64,000 nt of DNA from Pseudomonas sp. BCA17 (GTDB lineage Bacteria > Pseudomonadota > Gammaproteobacteria > Pseudomonadales > Pseudomonadaceae). The notes under the pieces were generated by a model. That model ran no database searches. It had not been told where the DNA came from and was given only the letters and a program-made list of their open reading frames with translations. This document shows, in pieces, positions 36,602 through 45,678 of the stretch; the first letter of the stretch is position 1; the number at the start of each line of letters is the position of its first letter. Where the stretch lies: the NCBI RefSeq assembly GCF_004519405.1, contig NZ_SGWI01000007.1:248001-312000 (forward strand). The letters are read 5' to 3'. A program made the position numbers and the translations under genes.

Positions 36602-38134
36602 GTGACTGCGCTAAATCTGATTCCAGGCCAACTGAGTCTTGCCCAGCTGCGGGCCATCTACCAACAGCCGGTAAGCCTCAGCCTGGATGACAGCGCCACG
36701 GCGCAGATCGAAGCCAGCGTCGCCTGCGTGGAGCAGATTCTCGCCGAGAACCGCACCGCTTACGGTATCAACACTGGTTTCGGCTTGCTGGCCTCCACCC
36801 GCATCGCCAGCGAAGACCTGGAAAACCTCCAGCGTTCCCTGGTGCTGTCCCACGCCGCCGGCGTCGGTGAGCCGATCAGCGACGCACTGGTGCGCCTGAT
36901 CATGGTGCTCAAGGTCAACAGCCTGAGCCGTGGGTTCTCCGGGATTCGCCGCCAGGTGATCGACGCGCTCATCGCGCTGATCAACGCCGAGGTGTACCCG
37001 CACATTCCACTCAAGGGCTCGGTGGGGGCGTCCGGTGACTTGGCGCCATTGGCCCACATGTCGCTGGTGTTGCTCGGCGAAGGCAAGGCGCGTTACAAGG
37101 GCGAGTGGCTGGAAGCCACTGAGGCGCTGAAAGTCGCCGGCCTGACGCCGCTGACCCTGGCCGCCAAAGAAGGCCTGGCGCTGCTCAACGGCACCCAGGT
37201 GTCCACGGCTTATGCCCTGCGTGGCCTGTTCGAAGGCGAAGACCTGTTCGCCGGCGCCCTGGCGTGCGGTGGCCTTACCGTGGAAGCCGTACTCGGCTCG
37301 CGCTCGCCGTTCGATGCGCGCATCCACGCCGCTCGCGGCCAGCGCGGGCAGATCGATTCGGCTGCGGCCTATCGCGACCTGCTGGGCGACAGCAGTGAAG
37401 TGTCCAAGTCGCACCAGAACTGCGACAAGGTACAAGACCCGTACTCCCTGCGCTGCCAGCCGCAAGTCATGGGCGCCTGCCTGACCCAGTTCCGCCAGGC
37501 TGCCGAAGTGCTGGTGGTGGAAGCCAATGCCGTGTCGGATAACCCACTGGTATTTGCTGCGGAAGGTGATGTGATCTCCGGCGGTAATTTCCACGCCGAA
37601 CCGGTGGCCATGGCGGCCGACAATATGGCACTGGCCATCGCCGAAATCGGCTCCCTGAGCGAGCGTCGTATCTCGTTGATGATGGACAAGCACATGTCGC
37701 AACTGCCGCCGTTCCTGGTGGGCAATGGCGGAGTGAACTCCGGCTTCATGATCGCCCAGGTGACTGCGGCGGCACTTGCCAGTGAGAACAAGGCATTGGC
37801 CCATCCCCATAGTGTCGACAGCCTGCCGACGTCCGCCAACCAGGAAGACCATGTGTCGATGGCCCCGGCTGCCGGCAAACGTCTGTGGGAAATGGCTGAA
37901 AACACCCGTGGCATTCTGGCGGTGGAATGGCTGGCCGCGTGCCAGGGCTTGGATTTGCGCGATGGCCTGAAAACCTCGCCGAAACTGGAAAAGGCCCGCG
38001 GCCTCCTGCGCGACAAAGTGGCGTTCTACGACAAGGACCGCTTCTTCGCTCCGGACATCAACGCCGCCAGCGAACTGCTCGCCAGCCGCTGCCTGAATGA
38101 GCTGGTGCCGGCCAAACTGCTGCCAAGCCTCTAA
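36602..38134 (+). CDS. hutH2: Histidine ammonia-lyase HutH2
   Basis: The enzyme deaminates histidine to urocanate, the first step of the pathway. The product is 510 residues. GSVGASGDLAPLAHM contains the Ala143-Ser144-Gly145 triad that cyclises to the MIO electrophile. The catalytic tyrosine is in QDPYSLR (Tyr281), with YGINTGFG, SHAAGVG, GGNFHAE and NQEDHVSM also present. The start is GTG: GGAG lies 7 bases before it, while an ATG six bases upstream almost touches the ribosome site. The GTG start also gives residue numbering in register with the studied P. putida enzyme. Confidence 0.97.
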   Translation: MTALNLIPGQLSLAQLRAIYQQPVSLSLDDSATAQIEASVACVEQILAENRTAYGINTGFGLLASTRIASEDLENLQRSLVLSHAAGVGEPISDALVRLIMVLKVNSLSRGFSGIRRQVIDALIALINAEVYPHIPLKGSVGASGDLAPLAHMSLVLLGEGKARYKGEWLEATEALKVAGLTPLTLAAKEGLALLNGTQVSTAYALRGLFEGEDLFAGALACGGLTVEAVLGSRSPFDARIHAARGQRGQIDSAAAYRDLLGDSSEVSKSHQNCDKVQDPYSLRCQPQVMGACLTQFRQAAEVLVVEANAVSDNPLVFAAEGDVISGGNFHAEPVAMAADNMALAIAEIGSLSERRISLMMDKHMSQLPPFLVGNGGVNSGFMIAQVTAAALASENKALAHPHSVDSLPTSANQEDHVSMAPAAGKRLWEMAENTRGILAVEWLAACQGLDLRDGLKTSPKLEKARGLLRDKVAFYDKDRFFAPDINAASELLASRCLNELVPAKLLPSL

Positions 38135-38150
38135 CGCAGCGCCGACTTTA

Positions 38151-38252
38151 CTGTAGGAGCGAGCTTGCTCGCGAAAGTCGCCAACGATGACACGGGAAAC
38201 CTGTCTCCCCTCGGCGCTCACAGGTTTTTCGCGAGCAAGCTCGCTCCTGCAG
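38151..38252. repeat. REPIN, TGTAGGAGCGAGC family, copy 2
   Basis: Arms CTGTAGGAGCGAGCTTGCTC and GCGAGCAAGCTCGCTCCTGCAG enclose about 55 bases between hutH2 and hutT. The element resembles that at 9945-10044 in arms, spacing and part of the middle (GTCGC-AACGAT). Confidence 0.92.
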
Positions 38253-38276
38253 TAGAGGTCGCGTTTTTCTCGGGAT

Positions 38277-38284
38277 AAAAATAA
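38277..38284 (+). promoter_or_regulatory. Crc/Hfq catabolite motif before hutT
   Basis: AAAAATAA matches AANAANAA and lies just ahead of the GGGAAGAG ribosome site of hutT. Confidence 0.55.
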
Positions 38285-38297
38285 TTAGGGAAGAGAA

Positions 38298-39707
38298 ATG
38301 CACCAGCAAGAAAAGGGTTTGAAACGCGGGCTTTCAGCTCGACATATTCGCTTCATGGCACTCGGTTCCGCGATCGGCACCGGGCTGTTCTACGGCTCCG
38401 CCTCAGCCATCCAGATGGCCGGGCCCGCTGTACTGCTGGCCTACCTGATCGGCGGCGCAGCCGTGTTCATGGTGATGCGCGCCCTCGGAGAGATGGCCGT
38501 GCACAACCCGGTGGCCGGGTCTTTCGGCCATTACGCCAGTACCTATCTGGGCCCCATGGCCGGCTTCATTCTCGGTTGGACCTACGCGTTTGAAATGATC
38601 ATCGTCTGCCTCGCAGACGTCACCGCGTTCGGCATCTACATGGGCTTCTGGTTTCCCGAAGTAGCACGCTGGGTCTGGGTGCTCGGCATCGTGTTTCTGA
38701 TCGGCGGCCTGAACCTGTGCAACGTCAAAGTGTTTGGCGAGATGGAGTTCTGGCTGTCGCTGCTCAAGGTCGGCGCCATTGTCGCCATGATCCTCGGCGG
38801 TTTGGGCATCATGCTGTTCGGCATTCACTCGGCCGGTGAAACCCAGGCCAGTGGCCTGAGCAACCTCTGGGCCCATGGCGGCTTTATGCCTAATGGCGTC
38901 GGTGGCTTGATCGCCTCGTTTGCGGTAGTGATGTTCGCCTTCGGTGGCATAGAGATCATCGGCATCACCGCCGGTGAGGCCAAGGACCCGCAACGCGTGA
39001 TCCCCAAGGCGATCAATGCGGTGCCGTTACGTATCCTGCTGTTCTACGTGCTGACCCTGTTTGTGCTGATGGCTATCTACCCATGGCCGCAGATCGGCAG
39101 CCAGGGCAGTCCGTTCGTACAGATATTCAGCAACCTCGGCATCGGCTCGGCCGCGACCATCCTCAATATTGTGGTGATTTCGGCGGCGGTGTCGGCCATC
39201 AACAGTGACATCTTCGGCGCCGGCCGCATGATGTATGGGCTGGCCCAACAAGGGCAGGCCCCCAAGGGCTTTGCCCGGTTGTCCAGACATGGCGTGCCGT
39301 GGATGACCGTGGTGGTAATGGGCGCGGCGCTGCTGGGCGGCGTTGTGCTCAACTACCTGATCCCGGAAAACGTCTTCCTGCTGATCGCTTCGATTGCCAC
39401 CTTCGCCACCGTGTGGGTGTGGCTGATGATCCTGTTCACCCAGGTCGCCATGCGCCGTTCCATGACCCGGGAGCAAGTGGCCGAACTGAAATTCCCCGTG
39501 CCGTTCTGGCCCTATGCGCCGGCTGCGGCCATTGTGTTCATGCTGTTCGTGTTTGGTGTGTTGGGTTACTTCCCGGACACCCAGGCCGCTTTGCTGGTCG
39601 GTGCCGTATGGATCGTGTTGCTGGTGGTTGCTTACCTGCTGTGGGTCAAGCCTGCTGCCGGGCAAGCGGCCAAGGTCCATTACGACCCGGTTTTGTCTCA
39701 TCGTTAA
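38298..39707 (+). CDS. hutT: Histidine permease HutT (APC amino-acid transporter)
   Basis: The product is a 469-residue inner-membrane protein with about twelve helices of the amino acid-polyamine-organocation superfamily. The N-terminus KRGLSARHIRFMALGSAIGTGLFYGSA is the conserved first helix of AAT-type permeases, and FAFGGIEIIGITAGEAKDP is the family signature after helix 6. Histidine specificity is inferred from the location in hut and from published SBW25 genetics. A strong GGGAAGAG ribosome site precedes the ATG. hutI follows after 15 bases. Confidence 0.93.
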   Translation: MHQQEKGLKRGLSARHIRFMALGSAIGTGLFYGSASAIQMAGPAVLLAYLIGGAAVFMVMRALGEMAVHNPVAGSFGHYASTYLGPMAGFILGWTYAFEMIIVCLADVTAFGIYMGFWFPEVARWVWVLGIVFLIGGLNLCNVKVFGEMEFWLSLLKVGAIVAMILGGLGIMLFGIHSAGETQASGLSNLWAHGGFMPNGVGGLIASFAVVMFAFGGIEIIGITAGEAKDPQRVIPKAINAVPLRILLFYVLTLFVLMAIYPWPQIGSQGSPFVQIFSNLGIGSAATILNIVVISAAVSAINSDIFGAGRMMYGLAQQGQAPKGFARLSRHGVPWMTVVVMGAALLGGVVLNYLIPENVFLLIASIATFATVWVWLMILFTQVAMRRSMTREQVAELKFPVPFWPYAPAAAIVFMLFVFGVLGYFPDTQAALLVGAVWIVLLVVAYLLWVKPAAGQAAKVHYDPVLSHR

Positions 39708-39722
39708 CTTAGGGAGGCGTTG

Positions 39723-40928
39723 ATGAAAACGCTTTGGCAACACTGCCACGTCGCAACCATGGCTCACGGCAAATACTCGATCATCGAGGATGCCGCCATG
39801 GTGACTGCCGGTTCGCTCATCGAGTGGATCGGCCCCCGCAGCCAGGTGCCGACCGCGGATTACGCTCAGGTGCATGACCTGCAAGGCGCGTGGGTTACCC
39901 CCGGGCTGATCGACTGCCACACCCATACGGTGTTCGGCGGTAACCGTAGCGGTGAATTCGAGCAGCGCCTGGAAGGCGTGAGCTACGCCGAGATCGCGGC
40001 CAAGGGTGGCGGTATTGCCAGCACCGTGCGTGCCACCCGCGCCGCCAGCGAGGACGAGCTGTTTGCCAGTGCCCATAAGCGCCTGCGCAGTTTGCTGCGC
40101 GACGGGGTGACCACGGTAGAGATCAAGTCCGGCTACGGCCTGGACCTGGTCAACGAACGCAAAATGCTGCGCGTGGCCCGTCGCCTCGGTGAAGCGCTGC
40201 CGGTCAGCGTACGGGCGACCTGCTTGGCCGCCCATGCATTGCCGCCTGAGTACAAGGACCGCGCCGACGACTACATCGAGCACATCTGCGCCGAGATGCT
40301 GCCGGCCCTGGCAGCGGAAGGGCTGGTGGACGCGGTGGATGCGTTTTGCGAATACCTGGCGTTCTCTACCGAGCAGGTGGAGCGCGTGTTCAAGGTCGCC
40401 CGGCAACTCGGCCTGCCGGTGAAACTGCACGCCGAGCAGCTCTCGTCGCTGCACGGCTCCACCCTGGCGGCGCGTTACCAAGCGCTGTCGGCGGATCACC
40501 TGGAATTCATGACCGAAGAAGACGCCATCGCCATGGCTGCTTCCGGCACCGTCGCAGTACTGTTGCCGGGCGCCTTCTACTTCCTGCGCGAAACCCAACT
40601 GCCGCCGATGGATGCTCTGCGCAAGCACGGCGTGAAGATCGCTATCGCCAGTGACCTCAACCCCGGCACCTCGCCGGCGCTGTCGGTGCGCCTGATGCTG
40701 AACATGGCTTGCACGCTGTTCCGCATGACCCCGGAAGAAGCCCTGGCCGGCGCCACGCAACATGCCGCCACCGCCCTGGGCATGGGCGACACCCATGGTT
40801 CGCTGGAAGTGGGCAAGGTTGCGGACTTCGTCGCCTGGCAAATCGATCGCCCCGCCGACCTGGCCTACTGGCTGGGCGGGGAGCTGGATAAACGCGTTGT
40901 GCGCCACGGCGTCGACGTCACCGTTTGA
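39723..40928 (+). CDS. hutI: Imidazolonepropionase
   Basis: HutI opens 4-imidazolone-5-propionate to N-formimino-L-glutamate, the third step. The product is 401 residues, an amidohydrolase with metal motifs GLIDCHTHTVFGGNR, KLHAEQLS and ASDLNPGTSPAL. GGAGG is 6 bases before the ATG; an in-frame TTG immediately upstream is not needed. It is 11 bases from hutG, the last two genes of the operon. Confidence 0.97.
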   Translation: MKTLWQHCHVATMAHGKYSIIEDAAMVTAGSLIEWIGPRSQVPTADYAQVHDLQGAWVTPGLIDCHTHTVFGGNRSGEFEQRLEGVSYAEIAAKGGGIASTVRATRAASEDELFASAHKRLRSLLRDGVTTVEIKSGYGLDLVNERKMLRVARRLGEALPVSVRATCLAAHALPPEYKDRADDYIEHICAEMLPALAAEGLVDAVDAFCEYLAFSTEQVERVFKVARQLGLPVKLHAEQLSSLHGSTLAARYQALSADHLEFMTEEDAIAMAASGTVAVLLPGAFYFLRETQLPPMDALRKHGVKIAIASDLNPGTSPALSVRLMLNMACTLFRMTPEEALAGATQHAATALGMGDTHGSLEVGKVADFVAWQIDRPADLAYWLGGELDKRVVRHGVDVTV

Positions 40929-40939
40929 GGAGTGTTGTT

Positions 40940-41740
40940 GTGGATAAGGTTCTGACATTCAAACAAGGCCGTGTGCCGCTGTTGATCAGCATGCCCCACG
41001 CCGGTGTGCGCCTGACGCCGGCCGTCGAGGCCGGCTTGATTGCCGAAGCGCAAAGCCTGCCGGACACCGATTGGCATATCCCCACGTTGTATGACTTTGC
41101 CGAAGAGCTGGGTGCCAGCACCCTGTCGGCTGAGTACTCGCGGTTTGTGATCGACCTTAACCGCCCGTCCGATGACAAGCCGCTCTATGCCGGTGCAACG
41201 ACCGGCCTCTACCCGGCGACATTGTTCGACGGCGTGCCGTTGTTCCGAGAAGGGTTCGAACCTGGCGAGGCCGAACGGGCCAGTTACCTGCAAAAGGTCT
41301 GGGGGCCGTATCACCGCACGCTCCAGGAAGAGCTGGCACGGCTCAAGGCTGAGTTCGGCTATGCCTTGCTGTTCGATGCGCACTCGATCCGTTCGGTCAT
41401 CCCGCACCTGTTTGACGGAAAGCTGCCGGACTTCAACCTCGGCACCTTTAACGGGGCCGCTTGCGACCCTGAGCTGGCCGCTCAACTTGAGGCTATCTGC
41501 GCCAGGCATCCGCAATACACCCACGTACTGAACGGTCGCTTCAAGGGCGGACACATCACCCGGCACTACGGCAACCCGGCTCAGGACATCCATGCCGTAC
41601 AGCTGGAGTTGTGCCAGAGCACTTATATGGAAGAGTTCGAGCCATTCCGTTATCGCGCGGATTTGGCTGAGCCGACACGCGTGGTGTTGAAGCAGTTGCT
41701 GGAAGGTTTCTTGTCCTGGGGCCAAGCGCACTACCGATGA
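40940..41740 (+). CDS. hutG: N-formylglutamate amidohydrolase (deformylase)
   Basis: HutG hydrolyses N-formylglutamate to glutamate and formate, ending the five-step branch made possible by HutF. The product is 266 residues of the FGase family. MPHAGVRLTP, SRFVIDLNRPSDD, LLFDAHSIRS and GGHITRHYG are conserved metal and substrate motifs. The start is GTG, with GAGGAG 7 bases upstream overlapping the hutI stop region. No further hut gene follows. Confidence 0.96.
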   Translation: MDKVLTFKQGRVPLLISMPHAGVRLTPAVEAGLIAEAQSLPDTDWHIPTLYDFAEELGASTLSAEYSRFVIDLNRPSDDKPLYAGATTGLYPATLFDGVPLFREGFEPGEAERASYLQKVWGPYHRTLQEELARLKAEFGYALLFDAHSIRSVIPHLFDGKLPDFNLGTFNGAACDPELAAQLEAICARHPQYTHVLNGRFKGGHITRHYGNPAQDIHAVQLELCQSTYMEEFEPFRYRADLAEPTRVVLKQLLEGFLSWGQAHYR

Positions 41741-41792
41741 TTCGGGGCTGAACCAGCGCCTTTCCCATATCTGGATCTGTGAGCATGGCCGT

Positions 41793-41826
41793 CATGTGGG
41801 AGAGGCGCTTGCTCCCGACGACGGCC
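41793..41826. repeat. Solo REP half-element
   Basis: ATGTGGGAGAGGCGCTTGCTCCCGACGACGG is a single arm of the GGGGGCTTGCTCCC family after hutG. I see no second arm in the 216-base gap and no other feature there. Confidence 0.7.
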
Positions 41827-41956
41827 TTGCAGTCGCTCCAGTGCAACTGCCGGTCGCTGCAGTTCGTGTTAACAGCATTCTTGCTCGGTAAGGTTGTGGA
41901 TACGGCGCGTCAGACGCCACTTCCCACAATAAAAGCTGCCGAGTGAGACTTCTTCC

Positions 41957-42904
41957 ATGAAAAGACTGTTCAACCGCTTTTTATTGACCCTCACCGGTGC
42001 CGCCCTGCTCAGCGCACAGGCGGTGGCTGCAGAACCGGCGTCCTGCAAAACCGTGCGCATGGGAGTGGTCAGCTGGACCGACGTGATCGCCACTTCCGGT
42101 ATGGCCGACGTACTGCTCAACGGCCTGGGCTATGACAGCAAGCAGACCACCGCCGTGCAGCAGATCATCTTTGCGGGGATTCGCGACAAGCGCCTGGATA
42201 TCTTCCTGGGGTACTGGAAGCCGGCGATGGACAATAACATCGCGCCGTTCCTGGCGGCCAAGCAGCTCAAGGTCTTCGACAAGCCCAGCCTGGCCGATGC
42301 CCAGGCCACCCTGGCGGTGCCGCAATACGTTGCGGATGCGGGCCTGAAGACCTTCGCCGATATCGCCCGTTTCAAGGACAAGCTGGGCGGCAAGATCTAC
42401 GGCATCGAGCCCGGCAGCGGGGCCAACACCGATATCCAGAAAATGATCGACACCGACCACTTCGGCCTCGGCGGTTTCAAGCTGGTCGCGTCGGGTGAGG
42501 CCGGCATGCTGGCGGCGGTGCAGCGCGCGGTGAATCGCAAGGAGTTCGTGGTGTTTGTCGGTTGGACCCCGCACCCGATGAACATCAATATGAAAATGAC
42601 CTACCTCACCGGCAGCGAAGATGTGTTTGGCCCTGACGAAGGCCGTGCCACCGTCTCCACCGTCACGGCGCCGGACTTCGCCGAGCGCTGTCCCAACGCC
42701 AACCGGTTGCTGGAAAACCTGACCTTCACCGCCGCCCAGGAAAGCCAATTGATGGTGCCGATCATGGAGCGCCAGGCGCCCCAGGATGTTGCCAGGCAGT
42801 GGTTGCGCGATCACCCCGAGGATCTGCAGCGCTGGCTGGTCGGCGTTACGGCGTTCGATGGCTCCGATGGCGCAGCGGCAGTGCAGGCCAGCCTCAAACC
42901 TTAA
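41957..42904 (+). CDS. Choline/betaine/carnitine-type ABC substrate-binding protein (orphan)
   Basis: The product is a 315-residue periplasmic binding protein of the ChoX/OpuAC type. The signal peptide MKRLFNRFLLTLTGAALLS is cleaved near VAA-EPA. Conserved segments include MGVVSWTDVIATSG, DIFLGYWKPAMDN, GIEPGSGANTDIQKMI and FVGWTPHPMN; the Trp/Tyr residues probably form the aromatic box for a quaternary amine. No permease or ATPase gene is adjacent. In Pseudomonas several such orphan binders share one core CbcWV transporter, so the same may hold here. The exact ligand cannot be read from the sequence. Confidence 0.88.
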   Translation: MKRLFNRFLLTLTGAALLSAQAVAAEPASCKTVRMGVVSWTDVIATSGMADVLLNGLGYDSKQTTAVQQIIFAGIRDKRLDIFLGYWKPAMDNNIAPFLAAKQLKVFDKPSLADAQATLAVPQYVADAGLKTFADIARFKDKLGGKIYGIEPGSGANTDIQKMIDTDHFGLGGFKLVASGEAGMLAAVQRAVNRKEFVVFVGWTPHPMNINMKMTYLTGSEDVFGPDEGRATVSTVTAPDFAERCPNANRLLENLTFTAAQESQLMVPIMERQAPQDVARQWLRDHPEDLQRWLVGVTAFDGSDGAAAVQASLKP

Positions 42905-42973
42905 GCGACATGAAGATCCAAATGTGGAAGGTGCCTCCTTTCACACTTGATCCATCATCAGGGATGTTCGCCC

Positions 42974-43903
42974 ATGTACCCGATTTCTCCCCAGCTTGCA
43001 GCGTTTGTCGCCAAGACCGAGTCCTTCACCAGCAACGACGCTTCCCTGGCGGGCCTGCGCCAGCACTACGAGCGCATGTGCCAGGCATTCACCCCGCCGA
43101 AACCAGAAGGTTTGCACATCGACGACTTCACCCTGGCCGGGGTTCGTGTGCGCAGCTATTTGCCGGCCGCGCCCACTCCCGCTGAGGGTTGGCCATGCCT
43201 TCTTTATATACACGGCGGCGGCTGGGTGGTCGGTGGGTTAGATTCCCATGATTTTATCTGCTTCGAACTGGCCAGTGCGCTGCAGGTGCTGGTCATCGCC
43301 GTCGACTACCGCCTGGCGCCGGAGCATCCGTTCCCGGCCGCTTATGACGATTGCCGCGACGTGTGGCAGGCCATCCAGGCAGGGCAGGGGCCGCACTCCA
43401 TCAACCTGCAACGCAGGGTGGTGATCGGCGACAGTGCCGGCGGTAACCTGGCGGCGGCGTTATGCCTGGGTCTGCGGGATGATGGCCATGCGCTGCCCAA
43501 GGCTCAGGTGCTGATTTACCCCGGTTTGGGTGGCCCGGCCGATTTGCCGTCACGCCGTGATTGCATGGACGCGCCGCTGCTCAGCACCGATGACACCGAG
43601 TATTACTCGGCGCTGTACCTGCAAGGTGCAGGCAAGCCATCGGCCTATGCCATGCCGCTGTTGGCCGGGGATTTGCGTGGTTTGCCCAGCGCCCTGGTCG
43701 CCGTTGCCCAATTCGACCCACTGCGCGACGACGGCATGCTGTATGCCGAGCGCTTGCAGGCGGCGGGTGTCAACGCCGTGCTGTACCCAGGCAAAGGTTT
43801 GATCCATGGCTGTTTGCGCGCACGCGGCCATGTGCCGGAGGTGGATCGACTGTATGACTATCTGCTGCAATTCCTGAGGAGCGAAGTGCTGACACAGGTC
43901 TAA
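42974..43903 (+). CDS. Alpha/beta hydrolase, HSL-type esterase
   Basis: The product is a 309-residue cytoplasmic hydrolase of the hormone-sensitive-lipase/GDSAG class. The oxyanion motif is LYIHGGGWVVGG, the nucleophile is in GDSAGGNLAA, the acid is likely in VAQFDPLRDDG, and the His is in KGLIHGCLR. DYRLAPEHPFPAA is a strong family marker. The start MYPISPQL has GGGATG upstream; an ATG nine codons earlier is less likely. It follows the binding-protein gene by 69 bases. The substrate is unknown. Confidence 0.9.
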   Translation: MYPISPQLAAFVAKTESFTSNDASLAGLRQHYERMCQAFTPPKPEGLHIDDFTLAGVRVRSYLPAAPTPAEGWPCLLYIHGGGWVVGGLDSHDFICFELASALQVLVIAVDYRLAPEHPFPAAYDDCRDVWQAIQAGQGPHSINLQRRVVIGDSAGGNLAAALCLGLRDDGHALPKAQVLIYPGLGGPADLPSRRDCMDAPLLSTDDTEYYSALYLQGAGKPSAYAMPLLAGDLRGLPSALVAVAQFDPLRDDGMLYAERLQAAGVNAVLYPGKGLIHGCLRARGHVPEVDRLYDYLLQFLRSEVLTQV

Positions 43904-44006
43904 GTGCTCAAGGACATGCTCATTGCACAATTCGGGTTTATGATGCCAGACGGCAGAATAATAGACGTCCCCCCAGGGATGGACCCGACACCCTACGGAG
44001 CGCGCA

Positions 44007-44978
44007 ATGCAGACTTGGTACCCGCAGATCAAACCCTACGCCCGGCACGATCTGGCCGTCGATGACATCCACACCCTGTACGTCGATGAGAGTGGCTCCC
44101 CCGAAGGCTTGCCCGTGATCTTCATCCATGGTGGACCCGGCGCCGGCTGCGACGCCAACAGCCGCTGCTACTTTGACCCGAACCTGTACCGCATCGTCAC
44201 CTTCGACCAGCGCGGTTGCGGGCGCTCCACCCCTCGCGCCAACCTGGAAAACAACACCACCTGGGACCTGGTCGCCGACATGGAGCGCATCCGCGAACAC
44301 CTGGGCATCGATAAATGGGTACTGTTCGGTGGCTCCTGGGGTTCGACCCTGGCGCTGGCCTACGCGCAAACCCACCCGGAGCGCGTGCATGGCCTGATCG
44401 TGCGCGGCATCTTCCTGGCTCGCCCCAAGGACATCCACTGGTTCTACCAGGAGGGCGCCAGCCGCATGTTCCCGGATTACTGGCAGGATTACCTTGCGCC
44501 TATCCCTCAGGATGAGCGCCATGATCTGCTCGGCGCCTACCACAAGCGCCTGACCGGCAATGACCAGATCGCCCAGATGCACGCGGCCAAGGCATGGTCG
44601 ACCTGGGAAGGACGCATGCTGGGCCTGTGCCCGAATCCGGCGCAGGTGGAGCGTTTTGCCGAACCGCAGCGTGCGCTGTCCATCGCCCGCATCGAATGCC
44701 ATTACTTCACTAACAATTCCTTCCTTGAGCCCAACCAGCTGATTCGCGATATGCACAAGATCGCTCATCTGCCTGGCGTAATCATCCATGGCCGCTACGA
44801 TATGATTTGCCCGTTGGATAACGCCTGGGAGCTGCATCAGGCGTGGCCCAACAGTGAGCTGCAAGTGATTCGCGAAGCGGGGCATGCCGCGTCCGAACCA
44901 GGCATCACTGATGCGCTGGTGCGTGCAACCGGCGAAATGGCTCGCAGCCTGCTTGATTTGCCGCCTGAAGAAGCATGA
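44007..44978 (+). CDS. pip: Proline iminopeptidase
   Basis: The enzyme releases N-terminal proline from peptides. The product is 323 residues, alpha/beta hydrolase family S33. IHGGPGAGCDA is the oxyanion-hole motif, FDQRGCGRSTPRA is a family hallmark, and the nucleophile is in GGSWGSTLAL. The His is in EAGHAASEPG, and HGRYDMICP carries the acid. It overlaps dtd by 4 bases, the conserved Pseudomonas order pip-dtd. Confidence 0.96.
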   Translation: MQTWYPQIKPYARHDLAVDDIHTLYVDESGSPEGLPVIFIHGGPGAGCDANSRCYFDPNLYRIVTFDQRGCGRSTPRANLENNTTWDLVADMERIREHLGIDKWVLFGGSWGSTLALAYAQTHPERVHGLIVRGIFLARPKDIHWFYQEGASRMFPDYWQDYLAPIPQDERHDLLGAYHKRLTGNDQIAQMHAAKAWSTWEGRMLGLCPNPAQVERFAEPQRALSIARIECHYFTNNSFLEPNQLIRDMHKIAHLPGVIIHGRYDMICPLDNAWELHQAWPNSELQVIREAGHAASEPGITDALVRATGEMARSLLDLPPEEA

Positions 44979-45412
44979 AAGGCTTGTTGCAACGAGTGCG
45001 TGGCGCCAGGGTCGAGGTGGCGGGCGAGATCGTGGGGGCGATCGACCAGGGTTTGCTGGTGCTGGTAGCCGTCGAACCCGAAGATACGCCCGAGAGCGCC
45101 GACAAACTTTTGCAAAAGCTGCTCAAGTATCGGGTGTTCAGCGACGATGAGGGCAAGATGAACTTGTCTTTGAAGGATATCGACGGTGGTTTGTTGCTGG
45201 TATCCCAGTTCACGCTGGCGGCGGATACCAGGAGCGGGCTACGGCCGAGCTTCTCCACGGCGGCCCCTCCGGCCCTGGGAGCGGCGCTTTTTGAACACTT
45301 GCTGTTACAAGCGCAACAATTGCATGGCAAGGTGGCGTCAGGGCGTTTTGGCGCTGATATGCAGGTGCATCTGGTCAATGATGGCCCTGTGACCTTCCTC
45401 TTACAGACATGA
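44975..45412 (+). CDS. dtd: D-aminoacyl-tRNA deacylase
   Basis: Dtd removes D-amino acids and glycine mischarged on tRNA, a cytoplasmic proofreading role. The product is 145 residues. The SQFTLAADT and GLRPSF motifs and the cross-subunit Gly-cisPro motif (NDGPVTF) are all present. Start and stop are coupled with pip by an ATGA overlap. The 266-base gap after it, before opgG, shows no gene or clear terminator. Confidence 0.97.
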   Translation: MKGLLQRVRGARVEVAGEIVGAIDQGLLVLVAVEPEDTPESADKLLQKLLKYRVFSDDEGKMNLSLKDIDGGLLLVSQFTLAADTRSGLRPSFSTAAPPALGAALFEHLLLQAQQLHGKVASGRFGADMQVHLVNDGPVTFLLQT

Positions 45413-45678
45413 ATGTATTAAAAACGACTTTAATGCCTAAAAACGCAGGGTTTCGCTACAAATACTTCGTTGTCCCTGATGCGTTGTGTCGCGGCCTACT
45501 AGATAATCGCGCGCTACGGGGATCAGCGTTGTTTGGTCCATTTTTGACTTAGGTAGAGACTTGTCCGATAGCCTTTGGGGAATCATTTTGACCCAGGGGA
45601 GTCGGAACAATGCTCGCCAACCTGGCATATAGATAGCTGGCCGTTGGTTTTTTGATCTGTTTTCGGCGAGGGTTGCTC

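Noticed and set aside
45437..45628. 63-codon minus-strand frame between dtd and opgG
   Set aside because: No recognisable motif or ribosome site; it is probably opgG leader DNA.
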